Source of the DNA: Lichenostomus cassidix
Taxonomy: Eukaryota > Chordata > Aves > Passeriformes > Meliphagidae
DNA length: 64,000 nucleotides
Reading direction: 5' to 3'
NCBI GenBank assembly: GCA_008360975.2
Contig: VLJF02000034.1
Coordinates: 1,385,810 to 1,449,809 of the forward strand
Below are positions 1 to 64,000 of this stretch, one piece after another (positions within the stretch are counted from its first letter, which is position 1; each line of letters begins with the position of its first letter). The notes beneath the pieces were generated by a model. That model did not search any database, was not told the origin of the DNA, and was given only the letters and a program-made list of their open reading frames with translations. Both the position numbers and the translations under genes were made by a program.

Positions 1-265
1 CTCCTGGGAATGGAGCTGGGGATGGAGCTCCTCCTGGAGGTGGGGATGGAGATGGAACTCCTTCTGGGGCTGGGAAAGCAGATGGAGCTCCTCCTGGGGA
101 TGGGGATGGATATGGGCTGGGGATGGAGCTCGGGATGGAGCTCCTGCTGGGGATGGGGATGGGGATGGAGCTCCTTCTGGAGCTGGGGATGGGCTTGATA
201 TGGAGATGGAGCTCCTCCTGGGGATGGATATGGGCTGGAGATAGAGCTCCTCCTGGGGCTGGAGC
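1..265. repeat. Minisatellite, GGAGCTCCTCCTGGGGATGG type
   Basis: Imperfect tandem units built from GGAGCTCCTCCTGGGGATGG with shorter GGGGATGG and GGGCTGG variants. It continues off the left edge and stops just before the exon-edge copy at 272. Purine-rich on the + strand. Confidence 0.85.
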
Positions 266-271
266 TCCTCA

Positions 272-285
272 CCTCTGCTGCACCA
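272..285 (+). other. Copy of an upstream exon end with donor (CCT CTG CTG CAC CA|GTGAGT)
   Basis: These 14 bases plus GTGAGT read P-L-L-H and the first two bases of a Gln codon that exon 1 (starting with g, then TTT TAC) would complete, giving PLLHQFYAEE; the family has PLLHEFY at this place. Phase therefore fits exactly. However, the same frame meets a stop at 242-244 and the bases before 272 are minisatellite, not the expected coding sequence. I infer a duplicated exon edge inside the upstream intron; the full exon would lie left of the window. A very short true exon is the less likely alternative. Confidence 0.45.
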
Positions 286-430
286 GTGAGTTCATCCTGC
301 CTGGGCCTTGCCTGGGCCTGCCTTGGCCTGGGCCTTCCTCCTCCTGCTGGGCCTTGGCCTGGGGCAGCCTTCCTTCCTCCCTCCCTCCCTCCCTCCCTCC
401 CTCCTCCTGGCAATGGCTTTGGACCTTCAC
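286..430. repeat. CCTGGGCCTTG repeats and a (CCCT)n run
   Basis: Short CCTGGGCCTTG-like repeats at about 299-366 are followed by a pure CCCT microsatellite at about 371-407. No coding signal seen. Confidence 0.75.
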
Positions 431-3400
431 ACTGCCCTTGGTCTTGACTTGCTTTTGGATCATGATCTTGGCTCTTGACCTTGATGTTGACTTGGATCTG
501 CATCTTGACTTGGATCTTGATCTGGATCTTGACTAAGATCTGGATCTTGACTCGGATCTTGATTTTTGCTTGGATCTTGATCCTAATTTTGGACCTTGGT
601 CTGGGTTTGGACTTTGATCTTGAGCTTTACTTGGATCTTGATTTTCACTTGGATTTTGATCCTGACTTGGATCTTGATATTGACTTTGATCTTAAGCCTG
701 ATTTCGAATTGGACCTTGATCTTGACCTTAAATTTCATCTTGATCTTGATTTGGCTTTTAATCTTGATCTTGACTTGGATCTTGACATGAATCTTGGTCT
801 TGATCTTCACTTGGATCTGGATCTTGACCTTGGATCTGGATCTCGATCTTCACCTCGCTCTTGTGATTTGGATCTTGATCTTGACTTTGATCTCGATCTT
901 GATTTGGACCTTGAGCTTCACTCAGACCTTGATTTTGAGTTTCACTTGGATCTTGACTTGGATCTTGACTTGGATCTCAGTCTTGATCTTGGATCTGGAT
1001 CTTGACGTTAATCTTGATGTTGGTCTTGATCGTGACTTGGCTCTTGAGCTTCACTTGGATCTTGACTTTGACTTGGATTTTGATCCTGATCTTGGTTTGG
1101 ATCTTGATCTTGGCTTTGATCCTGATTTCGAATTGGATCTTGAATTTGATCTTCATGTGGATCTTGACTTGGATCTTAACTTAGATCTTGATCTTGACTT
1201 GGATCTTGATTTGGATCTTGATTTGGATCTTGATATTGACTTTGATCTTGATGTGGATCTGAATCTTGATCCTGACTTGGATCTTAACTTTGATCCTGAT
1301 CTTGACTTGGATCTTGATCTTGGCATGAATCTTGGTCTTGATCTTCACTTGGATCTTGATCTTCATCTTGACGTGGATTTTGTGATTGGATCTTCATCTT
1401 AATTTGGATCTTGATTTTATCTTGATCTTGGAGCTTGATCTTCATGTTGGATCCTGATGTTGATCTTGATTTCGATCTTGATCTTGACTTGGATCTTGAC
1501 ATGAGTCTTGATCTTGATCGTGAGTTGGATCTCAACTTTGACTTGGATTTGGATCCTGATCTTGACTTTGATTCTGATTTCGAATTGGATCTTGATCTTG
1601 ACTTTGACTTAGATCTTCATCTTAGATCTCAACTTGGATCTTAACTTAGATCCAGATCTTGATTTGGATCTTGATCTTGACTTGATTTCGAATTTGATCT
1701 TGATTTTGACTTGGATCTTGATCTTGATTTGGCTTTTCATCTTGATCTTGACTTGGATCTTGATCTTCATCTTGATCTTGGATGTGGATCTTGATTTGGA
1801 TCTTGATCTTGGATCTGGATTTTTGATCTTGATCTGGATTTGTGACTTTGATCTTAACTTGGATTTTGATCCTGGTCTTGATTTGGAACTTGATATTGAC
1901 TTGGATCTTGATCCTGATTTTGAATTGGATCTTGATGGAAATCTGGATCTTGATCTTGACTTGGATCTTGATCTTAACTTAGATTTTTACTTGGATCTTC
2001 ATCTTGACATAAATCTTGGTCTTGATCTTCATCTGTGATCTGGATCTTGGATCTGGATCTTGATCCTGACCTGGATTTTGTGACTTGGATCTTGATCTTG
2101 ATTTGGATCTTAAACTTGATCTTGGATCCTGATCTTGATCTTGACTTGGATTTTGATTGTGACTTGGATCTCAACTTTGACTTGGAATCTGATTGGATCT
2201 TGATTTCGAATTGGATGTTGATCTTGACCTTGACTTAGATCTTGATCTTGACATGAATCTTGATCTTGATTGTGAGTTGGATCTCAACTTTGACTTGGAT
2301 TTTGATCCTGATCTTGATTTGGATTTTGATCTTGACTTTGATCCTGATTTCGAATTGGATCTTGATCTTGACTTTGACTTAGATCTTGATCTTAGATCTC
2401 AACTTGGATCTTAACTTAGATCCAGATCTTGATTTGGATCTTGATCTTGGTTCTGATTTCGAATTTGATCTTGATTTTGACTTGGATCTTGATCTTGATT
2501 TGGCTTTTCATCTTGATCTTGACTTGGATCTTGATCTTCATCTTGATCTTGGATGTGGATCTTGATTTGGATCTTGATCTTGGATCTGGATTTTTGATCT
2601 TGATCTGGATTTGTGACTTTGATCTTAACTTGGATTTTGATCCTGGTCTTGATTTGGAACTTGATATTGACTTGGATCTTGATCCTGATTTTGAATTGGA
2701 TCTTGATGGAAATCTGGATCTTGATCTTGACTTGGATCTTAGATCCTGATCTTGACTTGGATCTTGATCTTAACTTAGATTTTTACTTGGATCTTCATCT
2801 TGACATAAATCTTGGTCTTGATCTTCATCTGTGATCTGGATCTTGGATCTGGATCTTGATCCTGACCTGGAATTTGGGACTTGGATCTTGATCTTGATTT
2901 GGATCTTAAACTTGATCTTGGATCCTGATCTTGAGCTTGACTTGGATTTTGATCGTGACTTGGATCTCGACTTTGGCTTGAAATCTGATTGGATCTTGAT
3001 TTCGAATTGGATCTAGATCTTGACCTTGACTTAGATCTTGATTTTGATTTGGATCTTCACATGAATCTTGATCTTGATTGTGACTTGGATCTCAACTTTG
3101 ACTTGGAATCTGATTGGATCTTGATTTTGAATTGGATCTTGATCTTGACCTTGACTTAGATCTTGATCTTGACTTGGATCTTGACATGAATCTTGATCTT
3201 GATCGTGAGTTGGATCTCAACTTTGACTTGGATTTTGATCCAGATCTTGATTTGGATCTTGATCTTGACTTTGATCCTGATTTCAAATTGGATCTTGATC
3301 TTGATCTTGACGTAGATCTTGATCTTGATTTGGCTTTTCATCTTGATCTTGACTTGGATCTTGATCTTCATCTTGATCTTGGATGTGCATCTTGATTTGG

Positions 3401-5600
3401 ATCTTGATCTTGGATCTGGATTTTGATCTTGATCTGGATTTGTGACTTGGATCTGGATCTTGATTTGGATTTTGATCTTGACTTCGATTTTGTGATTTAG
3501 ATCTTAATCTCAATCTTGATTTGGATCTTGACTTGGATCTTGGATCTGGATCTTGATCTTGGATTTGGATTTTGATCTTTGATCTTGATCTCGACTTGGA
3601 TTTTGATCTTGAGGTGGATTTTGATCTTGATTGGATCTTGACTTGGATCTTCATCTTGACTTGGATCTTCATCTTGACTTGGATTTTGTGCTTCAGATCT
3701 GAATCTTGATCTTGATTTGGATCTTGACTTGGATCTTGATCTTGATTTGGATTTTCATCTTGACTTGGATTTTCATCTTGATTTGGATCTTGACTTGGAT
3801 CTTGATCTGGATTTTGATCTTGACCTAAACTTTGTTACTTGGCTCTTCATCTTGATTTGTATTTTGATCTTGACTTCGATTTTGTGATTTAGATGTTAAC
3901 CTCAATCTTGATTTGGATCTCGACTTGGATCTTGACTTGGATCTGGATCTTGATCTTGGATTTGGATTTTGATCTTTGATCTTGATCTTGATCTTGACTT
4001 GGATTTTGATCTTGAGGTGAGTCTTCATCCTGATTTGGATCTTTACTTGGATCTTGACTTGGATCTTCATCTTGACTTGGATTTTGTGCTTCAGATCTGA
4101 ATCTTGATCTTGACTTGGATCTTGATTTGGGTTTTGATCTTGACTTGGATTTTGATCTTGAGTTGGATTTTGATCTTGATTTGGATCCTGACTTGGATCT
4201 TCACCTGGATCTTGATCTTGACCTGGACTTTGTGACTTGGATCTTTATCTTGATTTGGATTTTGATCTTGACTTCGATTTTGTGATTTAGATGTTAACCT
4301 CAATCTTGATTTGGATCTCGACTTGGATCTTGACTTGGATCTGGATCTTGATCTTGGATTTGGATTTTGATCTTTGATCTTTGTTCTTGATCTTGACTTG
4401 GATTTTGATCTTGAGGTGGATTTTCATCTTGATTTGGATCTTTACTTGGATCTTCATCTTGACTTGGATCTTCATCTTGACTTGGATTTTGTGCTTCAGA
4501 TTTGAACCTTGATCTTGATTTGGATCTTGATTTGGACCTTGATCTTGATTTGGGTTTTGATCTTGAGTTGGATTTTCATCTTGATTTGGATCCAGACTTA
4601 GATCTTCATCTGGATCTTGATGTGGACTTTGTGACTTGGATCTGGATCTTGATTTGGATTTTGATCTTGACTTTGATTTCGTGATTTAGATCTTAATCTC
4701 GATCTTGATTTGGATCTTGACTTGGATCTTGGATCTGGATCTTGACTTGGATCTGGATTTTGATCTTTGATCTGGATCTTGACTTGGATTTTGATCTTGA
4801 CTTGGATTTTGATCTTGAGTTGGATTTTCATCTTGATTTGGATCCTGACTTGGATCTTCACCTGGATCTTGATGTGGACTTTGTGACTTGGATCTGGATC
4901 TTGATTTGGATTTTGATCTTGACTTTGATTTCGTGATTTAGATCTTAATCTCATTCTTGATTTGGATCTTGACTTGGATCTTGGATCTGGATCTTGAATT
5001 TGGATTTTGATTTTTGATCTTTGATCTGGATCTTGACTTGGATTTGGATCTTGAGGTGGATTTTCATCTTGATTTGGATCCTTACTTGGATCTTGACTTG
5101 GATCTTCATCTTGACTTGGATTTTGTGCTTCAGATCTGAATCTTGATCTTGATTTGGATCTTGACTTGGATCTTGATCTTGATTTGGATTTTGATCTTGA
5201 CTTGGATTTTCATCTTGATTTGGATCCAGACTTGGATCTTCACCTGGATCTTGATCTTAACCTAAACTTTGTGACTTGGATCTTCATCTTGATTTGGATT
5301 TTGATCTTGACTTTGATTTCGTGATTTAGATCTTAATGTCGATCTTGATTTGGATCTTGACTTGGATTTTGATCTTGATTTGGATTTTGATCTTGGATCT
5401 GGATCTTGATCTTGGATTTGGATTTTGATATTTCATCTTGATCTTGACTTGGATTTTGATCTTGAGGTGGATCTTCATCCTGACTTGGATCTTCATCTTG
5501 ACTTGGATCTTGACTTGGATTTTGTGATTTAGATCTTGATCTTGATCTCGATTTGGATTTTGATCTTGATTTGGATTTTGATTTGGATTTTGCCATTCAG
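430..5600. repeat. 5.2-kb satellite, GATCTTGACTTG / GATCTTGATTTG 12-mer
   Basis: Continuous 12-bp-based array with variants of GATCTTGA(C/T)TTG. Higher-order structure is visible: the block starting near 1622 recurs near 2391 with nearly identical sequence for several hundred bases (offset about 770-800). In the right half, the landmark TTCGATTTTGTGATTTAGAT recurs at about 3873 and 4270, with related landmarks near 3487, 4671, 4917 and 5308, giving secondary periods near 390 and 246 bp. Because the unit is a multiple of three, it leaves long open frames of LDLDLD or KIKIQVKI type on the two strands; I regard these as artefacts. The array is extremely rich in GATC. Confidence 0.92.
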
Positions 5601-60042
<54,442 letters not shown>

Positions 60043-61265
60043 GTGAGAAAATTCACTTTTTATACCTTTATTTCCGTTTATTTTTATTTTTTCCCCATTT
60101 TCTGTGTTCCTGTAGAGCGTTTTTTTTGCTGGGCGCAGAGCAAAGCCACCCTCCAGTGAGAAAATTCACTTTTTTTTGCTTTATTTCTGTTTATTTTAAT
60201 TTTTTTCCACCATTTTCTGTGTTCCTGTAATGCCCTTGTTTTGCTGGGCACAGACCAAACCCACCCTAGAATGAGAAAATTCACATTTTATATCTTTATT
60301 TCCATTTATTTTCCATTTTTTCCCCATTTTCTGTGTTCTCATATCAATATTTTCCACCCTTTTGTTGCTGGGCACAGACCAAAACTACCCTCCAGTGAGA
60401 AAATTCACTTTTTATACCTTTATTTCCATTTCTTTTTATTTTTTTCCACCATTTTCTGTGTTCTCATAGCAAAAATTTCCACCCTTGTTTTCCTGGGCGC
60501 AGATCAAACCCACCCTAGAGTGAGAAAATTCACTTTTTATAGCCTTATTTCTGTTTATTTTTATTTTTTTCCACCATTTTCTGTGTTCTCATAGCAAAAA
60601 TTTCCAACCTCTTTTTGCTGGGCTCAGCTCAAACCCACCCTAGAGTTAGAAAATTCACATTTTATATCTTTATTTTTCTTTATTTTTATTTTTTTCCGCC
60701 ATTTTCTGTGTTCCTGTAATGCCCTTTTGTTGCTGAGCGCAGATCAAACCCACCCTCCAGTGAGAAAATTCACATTTTATACCTTTATTTCTGTTTATTT
60801 TTATTTTTTTCCGCCATTTTCTGTGTTCTTGTAGAGCCTTTTTTTTGCTGGGCACAGAACTGACCCACCCTAGAGTGAGAAAATTCACATTTTATACCTT
60901 TATTTCTATTTATTTTTATTTTTTTCTGCCATTTTCTGTGTTCTTGTAGAGCCTTTTTGTTGCTGAGCACAGACCAAACCCACCCTGGAGTGAGAAAATT
61001 CAATTTTTTTTGCTTTATTTCTGTTTATTTTTATTTTTTTCCACCATTTCCTGTGTTCCTGTAATGCCCTCGTTTTGCTGGGCGCAGATCAAACCCACCC
61101 TAGAGTGAGAAAATTCACTTTTTATACCTTTATTTCCATTTATTTTTATTTTTTTCCACCATTTTCTGTGTTCTTATAGCAAAAATTTCCAACCTTTTAT
61201 TTCCTGGGCACAGATCAAACCCACCCTAGAGTGAGAAAATTCACATTTTATAGATTTATTTCCAT
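60043..61265 (+). repeat. Ten copies of the exon 19 end plus donor, unit about 115-125 bp
   Basis: Each unit has TGCTGGGCGCAGAGCAAAGC, CACCCTCCA|GTGAGAAAAT, TCACTTTTTATACCTTTATT, TCCATTTATTTTTATTTTTT and CCACCATTTTCTGTGTTCCT. Copied ends lie at about 60155, 60269, 60394, 60519, 60644, 60759, 60874, 60989, 61114 and 61230. Eight keep GTGAG, one has ATGAG and one GTTAG. Most copies read CTAGA where the real exon reads CTCCA. Confidence 0.94.
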
Positions 61266-62055
61266 TTATTTTTCTTTTTTTTAATTCATTTTTTAAATTT
61301 TTTCTATTTAATTCTCATTTTAAATTACATTTTTTAAAATTTTAATTAATCTTTTCCATTTATTTTTCATTTTTTAAATTCATTTTTAAAAACTTTTTGA
61401 ATTTAATTCTCATTTTAAATTACATTTAAAATTTTTTTTAATTTAATTCTCATTTTAAATGACATTTTTTAAAAATTTTAATTAATCTTTTCCATTTATT
61501 TCTCATTTTTTCAATTAAAAAATCAACACCAGTTTTCTGTGTTCTCATAGCAAAAAGTTCTGTCGGAAATTTCAGGATTTTTGCAAAAATTCTGCAAAAA
61601 TTTCTGTGTTTTTGCCGAAAATCTTCTGGTTTCTCACGTTTTTTTCTGGTCTTTGAGTCGATTAAATGGGAATAATTTCACTGATTTCACCCCAAAAATT
61701 CCCCAAAATTTCATGTGATTCACAAAGACATAAAAAATAATTCGTGAATAAAAAATAATGGGGAAAATTAATAAATAAATCGTCATTTTATACCTTTATT
61801 TCAATTTATTTTTCATTTTTTCCCCAATTTTCTGTGTCCTCGTAGCAAAAATTTCCACTTTTTGCCGAAAATTTTCCTTTTTTCTCCCATTTTTTTCCTG
61901 CTGTTTGAATCCCTTCTGGTCTTTGAGTCAATTAAATGAATAATTTCACTGATTTCACCCCAAAAATTCCCCAAAATTTCTTGTATTTCACATTTCCAGC
62001 CACTTGGATTCATCAATAAAAAACAATCAGTTAATAAAAAATAATTTAATAAAAT
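61266..62055. repeat. Degenerate repeats of intron 19
   Basis: CATTTTTTAAATTCATTTTT words (61266-61510), then two copies of a segment containing TTCTGTGT-CTC-TAGCAAAAA, TTTGCCGAAAATTTTC, CTGGTCTTTGAGTC and TTTCACTGATTTCACCCC (about 61535-61710 and 61825-62000). No exon found. Confidence 0.75.
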
Positions 62056-63440
62056 TTTCCCATTCCCATTTCCATTCCATTTCCATTTCCACGATAAAAA
62101 ATAATTTTAAAAAATTAATTACCTAATTAAAAGGAATTAAGCAATCACAAGCAATTAATCACTGAAATGGAATTAACCATCAGAAGAAATTAATTACTAA
62201 AAGTGATTAAGAAAAAAAGTTAATTACCATAACCCTGATGGAATTAATCCATCACAAGCACTTAATTACTAAAAGGGGATTAATTTCAAAAAGGAATTAT
62301 TCAATTAAATTAATGAATCAATCAATCACGCTCGGTTATTTAGTTGAAGTTATTAATTAAAGTTTTTTATTCAAAGGGAATTAATCAATCAAAACCAATA
62401 AATTAAAAGGAATTGATCGCAAGGGTTAATCAATTAAAAATAATCACAATTAATTGAGGAGTGAAATGGGATTAATAATTCGAAAGGAGTTTGTTAAAAG
62501 GAATTATTCCAGGAGTTGAAAGGAGATTAATAAAAACCCCAATTAATTAAAAAGAATTAATCACAATTAATGAATTAAATGGGATTAATGATTCAAAAGG
62601 AATTAATCAATCCCAAGCAGTTAATGAGCTGAAGCAGAATAATCACTGAGAAGCAATAAATCAATTAAAAGGAATTAATCACAAGGAGTTGAAAGGAGAT
62701 TAATAAAAACCCCAATTAATTAAAAAGAATTAATCACAATTAACGAATTAAATGGGATTAATGATTCAAAAGGAATTAATCAATCACAAGCAGTTAATGA
62801 GCTGAAGCAGAATAATCATCGAGAAGCAATAAATCAATTAAAAGGAATTAACCACAAGGAGTTGATCACTTAAAGGAGATTAATTAAAAAGAATTAATCA
62901 CAATTAACGAGTTAATGGGATTAGTGATTCAAAAGGAATTAATCAATCCCAAGCAGTTAATGAGCTGAAGCAGAATAATCATTGAGAAGCAATAAATCAA
63001 TTAAAAGGAATTAACCACAAGGAGTTGATCACTTAAAGGAGATTAATAAAACAAGCAATTAATGAATTAAAAAGAATCACAATGAATGAATCAGGTAAAT
63101 GGGATTAATAATTTAAAAGTCATTAACCAATTAAAAGAAATTAATCACAAAAATTGAATCAGTTAAAGGGAATTAATAAAACAATTAAACAGTTAAAGGG
63201 AATTAATAAAACAATGAAACAATTTAAAGTAATTAATCAATTTAAAGCAATTAATCACATTAATTTATTCCATTAAAGGGAATTAATCAATCAATTACAA
63301 GGAATTAATCAATCAATTACAAGGAATTAATCAATCACAGGCGCTCAGCTGAAGGGGATTAACAAACCAAGAGCAATTAATTAATTAAAGGGAATTAATC
63401 ACAACAGTTAATCAGTGAAATGGAATTAATCAAAGGCAAG
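62056..63440. repeat. AATTAAT-rich array with a ~180-bp higher-order unit
   Basis: GGAATTAATCAATTAAAA and related words throughout. The block with CACAAGGAGTTGA, GGGATTAATGATTCAAAAGG and GCAGTTAATGAGCTGAAGCA recurs near 62520, 62690 and 62870. Confidence 0.88.
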
Positions 63441-63564
63441 GCTTGGGGAGATCCCCAAAAATTGGAATTTCCACACATTTCTGTGGGAATTTGGATTTTT
63501 GTTGGGTTGATCTTAATCCAGGGAGAATCTCTGACCCAAATCTGGCTGTTCTGAAGGGAAAATC

Positions 63565-64000
63565 AGCGAAAATGGGAATGGAATTGGGAATTGGGAATGG
63601 GAATGGGAATTGGGAAATTGAAATGGAAACAAGAATGGGAATGGAAATGGGAAATGGAAGTGAAAATGAGAATGGAAATGGGAAATGGGAAATGGGAAAT
63701 GGGAAATGGGAAATGGGAACTGGGAACTGGGAATGGGAATTGGGAATTGGGAATTGGGAATTGGGAAATTGAAATGGGAATTGGGAATGGAATTGGGAAT
63801 TGGGAATTGGGAATGGGAATTGAATTGGGAATTGGGAATGGGAATTGAATTGGGAATTGGGAATGGGAATTGGGAATTGGGAATTGGGGATTGGGAATTG
63901 GGGATTGGGAATTGGGAATTGGGAATGGGAATGGAATTGGGAATGGGAATTGGGAAATTGGGAATTGGGAATTGGGAATGGAATTGGGAATTGGGAATTG
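63565..64000. repeat. GGGAATT / GGGAATG array
   Basis: Units of TTGGGAATTGGGAATGGGAA and GGGAAATGGGAAATGGGAAA to the right edge; purine-rich on the + strand. About 120 bp of unique sequence precede it (63441-63564), with no exon. Confidence 0.93.

Noticed and set aside
430..5600. Long open frames encoding LDLDLDFD or KIKIQVKIK repeats
   Set aside because: They follow from a 12-bp repeat free of stops, exist on both strands and several frames, and have no splice or start context.

Overview
This window is eukaryotic and holds the middle of one protein-coding gene on the + strand. The gene is an intestinal alpha-glucosidase of glycoside hydrolase family 31 (GH31), of the maltase-glucoamylase / sucrase-isomaltase type. 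I recognise 19 short GC-rich exons between 5927 and 60042. They total 2253 bp, about 751 codons, or roughly 4% of the gene span. All 18 internal introns have GT-AG ends and every junction keeps the reading phase. The concatenated protein follows the human MGAM/SI order without a gap. Exons 1-6 are the end of an upstream GH31 unit. Exons 7-8 carry a trefoil (P-type) module. Exons 9-19 are the first part of the next GH31 unit, through its catalytic nucleophile (the D of WIDMNEPASF, at the exon 17/18 junction). Both ends of the gene lie outside the window. MGAM is my preferred name, but SI is not excluded. The host is most likely a bird, perhaps a small repeat-loaded microchromosome; that is inference from gene style and composition, not proof.

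Almost everything else is tandem repeat. Region by region: 1-5.6 kb, a GATCTTGACTTG satellite; 6.9-8.8 kb, a ~300-bp unit; 8.9-10.7 kb, three related CAGCTGG-type minisatellites; 10.8-14.8 kb, pyrimidine tracts split by exon 3 and a G-rich 9-mer array; 15.3-24.8 kb, AT-rich introns with a GGGAAAAAT array after the trefoil exon; 25-26.8 kb, nine copies of the end of exon 8; 27-28.2 kb, a large inverted repeat; 28.8-31.4 kb, TCCCCTTG arrays split by a probable solo LTR; 32.3-33.9 kb, thirteen copies of the start of exon 10; 34.4-35.9 kb, ATCCCATT-type array; 36.4-40.5 kb, three arrays including GGGGTTTT; 40.9-43.1 kb, arrays on both sides of exon 14; 43.2-54 kb, AT-rich and 21-bp, 20-bp and 9-bp arrays; 55.8-59.9 kb, about twenty copies of the end of exon 18 and then a 30-bp array; 60-61.3 kb, ten copies of the end of exon 19; 62-64 kb, AATTAAT and GGGAATT repeats.

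The most unusual observation is shared by several introns. The arrays are not placed at random but are anchored on exon-intron junctions, and their units carry a splice site plus a piece of the neighbouring exon. Copies of acceptor plus exon start precede exons 6, 10 and 14, and one plus an inverted copy precede exon 9. Copies of exon end plus donor follow exons 8, 14, 18 and 19. Several of these junctions lie inside perfect palindromes or hairpins. I found no description of this that I can cite, and treat it as the main candidate for something new: junction-seeded minisatellites that fill a still intact-looking gene with decoy splice sites. One side effect is an array of about fifteen perfect TGACGTCA (CRE) sites alternating with GC boxes.
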